In this document: piece by piece, positions 61,017 through 64,000 of the stretch
How positions within the stretch are numbered: the stretch's first letter is position 1
How the letters are laid out: every line of letters begins with the position of its first letter
Assembly: GCA_037953625.1 (NCBI GenBank)
Contig: CM075651.1
Location: 107,013,001 to 107,077,000 of the forward strand
Direction of reading: 5' to 3'
Source of the DNA: Crotalaria pallida
Lineage: Eukaryota; Streptophyta; Magnoliopsida; Fabales; Fabaceae
DNA: 64,000 nucleotides
Notes under the pieces: model-generated
Seen by the model: the letters and a program-made list of their open reading frames with translations, nothing else
The model's database searches: none
Told to the model about the DNA's origin: nothing
Program-made: the position numbers and the translations under genes

Positions 61017-64000
61017 CTCAAGCATTATTTAGGATCATTCTAATGGTTCTTATAAGTCCTAATACACATTCCTAGACCATTCTAAGCCTTTAGAATACTC
61101 TCTTAACCATTCTACACTTGTTAGAACCTCCAAGGACTCATGCTACACCCTCTACGTCCCTTGGGGTACCATGCAATGTTTAGGATCATTCTAATGGTTA
61201 TTATAAGTCCTAATACACATTCCTAGACCATTCTAAGCCTTTAGAATACTCTCTTAACCTTTCTACACTTGTTAGAACCTCCAAGGACTCATGCTAGACC
61301 CTCTACGTCCCTTGGGGACTCAAGCATTGTTTAGGATCATTCTAATCGTTCGTATAAGTCCTAATACACATTCCTAGACCATTCTAAGCCTTTAGAATAC
61401 TCTATTAACCATTCTACACCTTTTAGAACCTTCAATGACTCATGCTTGACCCTCTACGTCCCTTGGGGACTCAAGCATAGTTTAGGATCATTCTAATGGT
61501 TCTTATAAGTCGTAATACACATTCCGAGACCATTCTACACCTTTAGAATACTCCCTTTATCATTCTACACTTGTTAGAACCTCCAAGGACTCATGCTAGA
61601 CCCTCTACGTCCCTTGGGGACTCAAGCATTGTTTAGGATCATTCTAATGGTTCTTAAAAATCCTAATACACATTCCAAGACCATTCTAAGCCTTTAGAAT
61701 ACTCTCTTAACCATTCTACACTTGTTAGAACCTCCAAGGACTCATGCTAGACCCTCTACGTCCCTTGGGGACTCAAGCATTATTTAGGATCATTCTAATG
61801 GTTCTTATAAGTCCTAATACACATTCCTAGACCATTCTAAGCCTTTAGAATACTCTCTTAACCATTCTACACTTGTTAGAACCTCCAAGGACTCATGCTA
61901 CACCCTCTTCGTCCTTTGGGGACTCAAGCATTGTTTAGGATCATTCTAATGGTTCTTATAAGTCGTAATACACATTCCGAGACCATTCTACACCTTTAGA
62001 ATACTCCCTTTTTCATTCTACACTTGTTAGAACCTCCAAGGACTCATGCTAGACCCTCTACGTCCCTTGGGGACTCAAGCATTGTTTAGGATCATTCTAA
62101 TGGTTCTTATAAGTCCTAATACACATTCCTAGACCATTCTAAGCCTTTAGAATACTCTATTAACCATTCTACACCTTTTAGAACCTCCAATGACTCATGC
62201 TAGACCCTCTACGTCCCTTGGGGACTCAAGCATTGTTTAGGATCATTCTAATGGTTCTTATAAGTCCTAATACACATTCCTAGACCATTCTAAGCCTTTA
62301 GAATACTCTATTAACCATTCTACACATGTGAGAAACCTCCAAGGACTCATGCTAGACCCTCTACGTCCCTTGGGGACTCAAGCATTGTTTAGGATCATTC
62401 TAATGGTTCTTACAAGCCCTAATACACATTCCTAGACCATTCTAAGCCTTTAGAATACTCTGTTAACCATTCTACACTTGTTAGAACCTCCAAGGACTCA
62501 TGCTACACCCTCTACGTCCCTTGGGGTACCATGCAATGTTTAGGATCATTCTAATGGTTATTATAAGTCCTAATACACATTCCTAGACCATTCTAAGCCT
62601 TTAGAATACTCTCTTAACCATTCTACACTTGCTAGAACCTCCAAGGACTCATGCTACACCCTCTTCGTCCTTTGGGGACTCAAGCATTGTTTAGGATCAT
62701 TCTAATGGTTCTTATAAGTCGTAATACACATTCCGAGACCATTCTACACCTTTAGAATACTCCCTTTATCATTCTACACTTGTTAGAACCTCCAAGGACT
62801 CATGCTAGACCCTCTACGTCCCTTGGGGACTCAAGCATTGTTTAGGATCATTCTAATGGTTCTTATAAGTCCTAGTACACATTCCTAGACCATTCTAAGC
62901 CTTTAGAATACTCTATTAACCATTCTACACCTTTTAGAACCTCCAATGACACATGCTAGACCCTCTACGTCCCTTGGGGACTCAAGCATTGTTTAGGATC
63001 ATTCTAATGGTTCTTTTAAGTCGTAATACACATTCCAAGACCATTCTACACCTTTAGAATACTCCCTTTATCATTCTACACTTGTTAGAACCTCCAAGGA
63101 CTCATGCTAGACCCTCTACGTCCCTTGGGGACTCAAGCATTGTTTAGGATCATTCTAATGGTTCTTATAAATCCTAATACACATTCCAAGACCATTCTAA
63201 GCCTTTAGAATACTCTCTTAACCATTCTACACTTGTTAGAACCTCCAAGGACACATGCTAGACCCTCTACGTCCCTTGGGGACTCAAGCATTGTTTTGGA
63301 TCATTCTAATGGTTCTTATAAGTCCTAATACACATTCCTAGACCATTCTAAGCCATTAGAATACTCTCTTAACCATTCTACACTTGTTAGAACCTCCAAG
63401 GACTCATGCTACACCCTCTTCGTCCTTTGGGGACTCAAGCATTGTTTAGGATCTTTATAATAGTTATTATAAGTCCTAATACACATTCCTAGACCATTCT
63501 AAGCCTTTAGAATACTCTCTTAACCATTCTACACTTGTTAGAACCTTCAAGGACTCATGCTACACCCTCTTCGTCCTTTGGGGACTCAAGCATTGTTTAG
63601 GATCATTCTAATGGTTCTTATAAGTCGTAATACACATTCCGAGACCATTCTACACCTTTAGAATACTCCCTTTATCATTCTACACTTGTTAGAACCTCCA
63701 AGGACTCATGCTAGACCCTCTACGTCCCTTGGGGACTCAAGCATTGTTTAGGATCATTCTAATGGTTCTTATAAGTCCTAGTACACATTCCTAGACCATT
63801 CTAAGCCTTTAGAATACTCTATTAACCATTCTACACCTTTTAGAACCTCCAATGACTCATGCTAGACCCTCTACGTCCCTTGGGGACTCAAGCATTGTTT
63901 AGGATCATTCTAATGGTTCTTTTAAGTCGTAATACACATTCCAAGACCATTCTACACCTTTAGAATACTCCCTTTATCATTCTACACTTGTTAGAACCTC

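Larger units (their letters stand above)
15711..64000. repeat. 151-bp satellite array, right part
   Basis: Continuation of the same array in the same orientation and phase after the retrotransposon, running off the right edge. Arithmetic on marker variants gives about 318 monomers: 18 are 157 bp, three 61-bp partial units have junctions near 29490, 54816 and 59262, one base is missing near 24208 (CCCTTGGGACTCC) and one is added near 62333. Every other marker spacing I checked is an exact multiple of 151 once these are subtracted. No gene, other transposon, inverted segment or foreign sequence is visible in these 48 kb. The region is a mosaic of higher-order repeats, listed separately. Confidence 0.97.

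Noticed and set aside
15711..64000. Array as ribosomal intergenic-spacer subrepeats
   Set aside because: No rRNA sequence or rDNA promoter is visible in 64 kb, and spacer subrepeat blocks are normally far shorter than this array.
1..64000. CENP-B-box-like motif in the satellite
   Set aside because: I found no match to the CENP-B box core; the monomer has almost no CpG outside CTACGTCC. Centromere identity cannot be argued this way.

Overview
The window is almost entirely a plant satellite DNA array interrupted by one complete, young LTR retrotransposon. The organism is a flowering plant, probably a eudicot. The evidence is an Athila-type Ty3/gypsy element with a tRNA-Asp-type primer binding site and a long tandem array of a near-nucleosome-sized repeat. 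No host protein gene, tRNA, rRNA, CRISPR array or prokaryotic feature is visible. I cannot name the species from the sequence alone.

Layout: 1-5708 is satellite. 5709-15710 is a 10,002-bp retrotransposon on the minus strand. 15711-64000 is satellite again. The array runs off both edges. The monomer is 151 bp, about 40% G+C, with one CpG in the consensus. It falls into five segments of about 30 bp. By hand count there are about 38 monomers left of the element and about 318 right of it. The phase is almost unbroken: I find 20 monomers with a 6-bp insertion (157 bp), three 61-bp partial units, one 1-bp deletion (about 24208) and one 1-bp insertion (about 62333). Marker variants recur at fixed spacings (302, 453, 906, 1214, 1969, 2271, 2724/2875, 3938, 4446/4748 and about 5140 bp). 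This is a patchwork of higher-order repeats made by repeated segmental duplication rather than one uniform higher-order repeat.

The retrotransposon has two 1,048-bp LTRs (5709-6756 and 14663-15710) that I read as identical. They begin TG and end CA and are flanked by the 5-bp target duplication CTCTA. In element orientation (right to left) the order is: 5' LTR, tRNA-Asp-type primer site, about 700-nt leader, one uninterrupted 1,902-codon gag-pol frame, about 1.46 kb without a convincing gene but with an A-rich tract and an extra polypurine-like motif, the terminal polypurine tract, and the 3' LTR. Gag-pol has a CCHC knuckle, protease, reverse transcriptase, RNase H and integrase with all expected catalytic residues. 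There is no env-like gene and no chromodomain.

The insertion lies inside one monomer. A second array copy 3,938 bp to the left preserves the empty target site. The arrangement resembles the invasion of Arabidopsis centromeric satellite by ATHILA elements, but whether this array is centromeric cannot be told from sequence alone.
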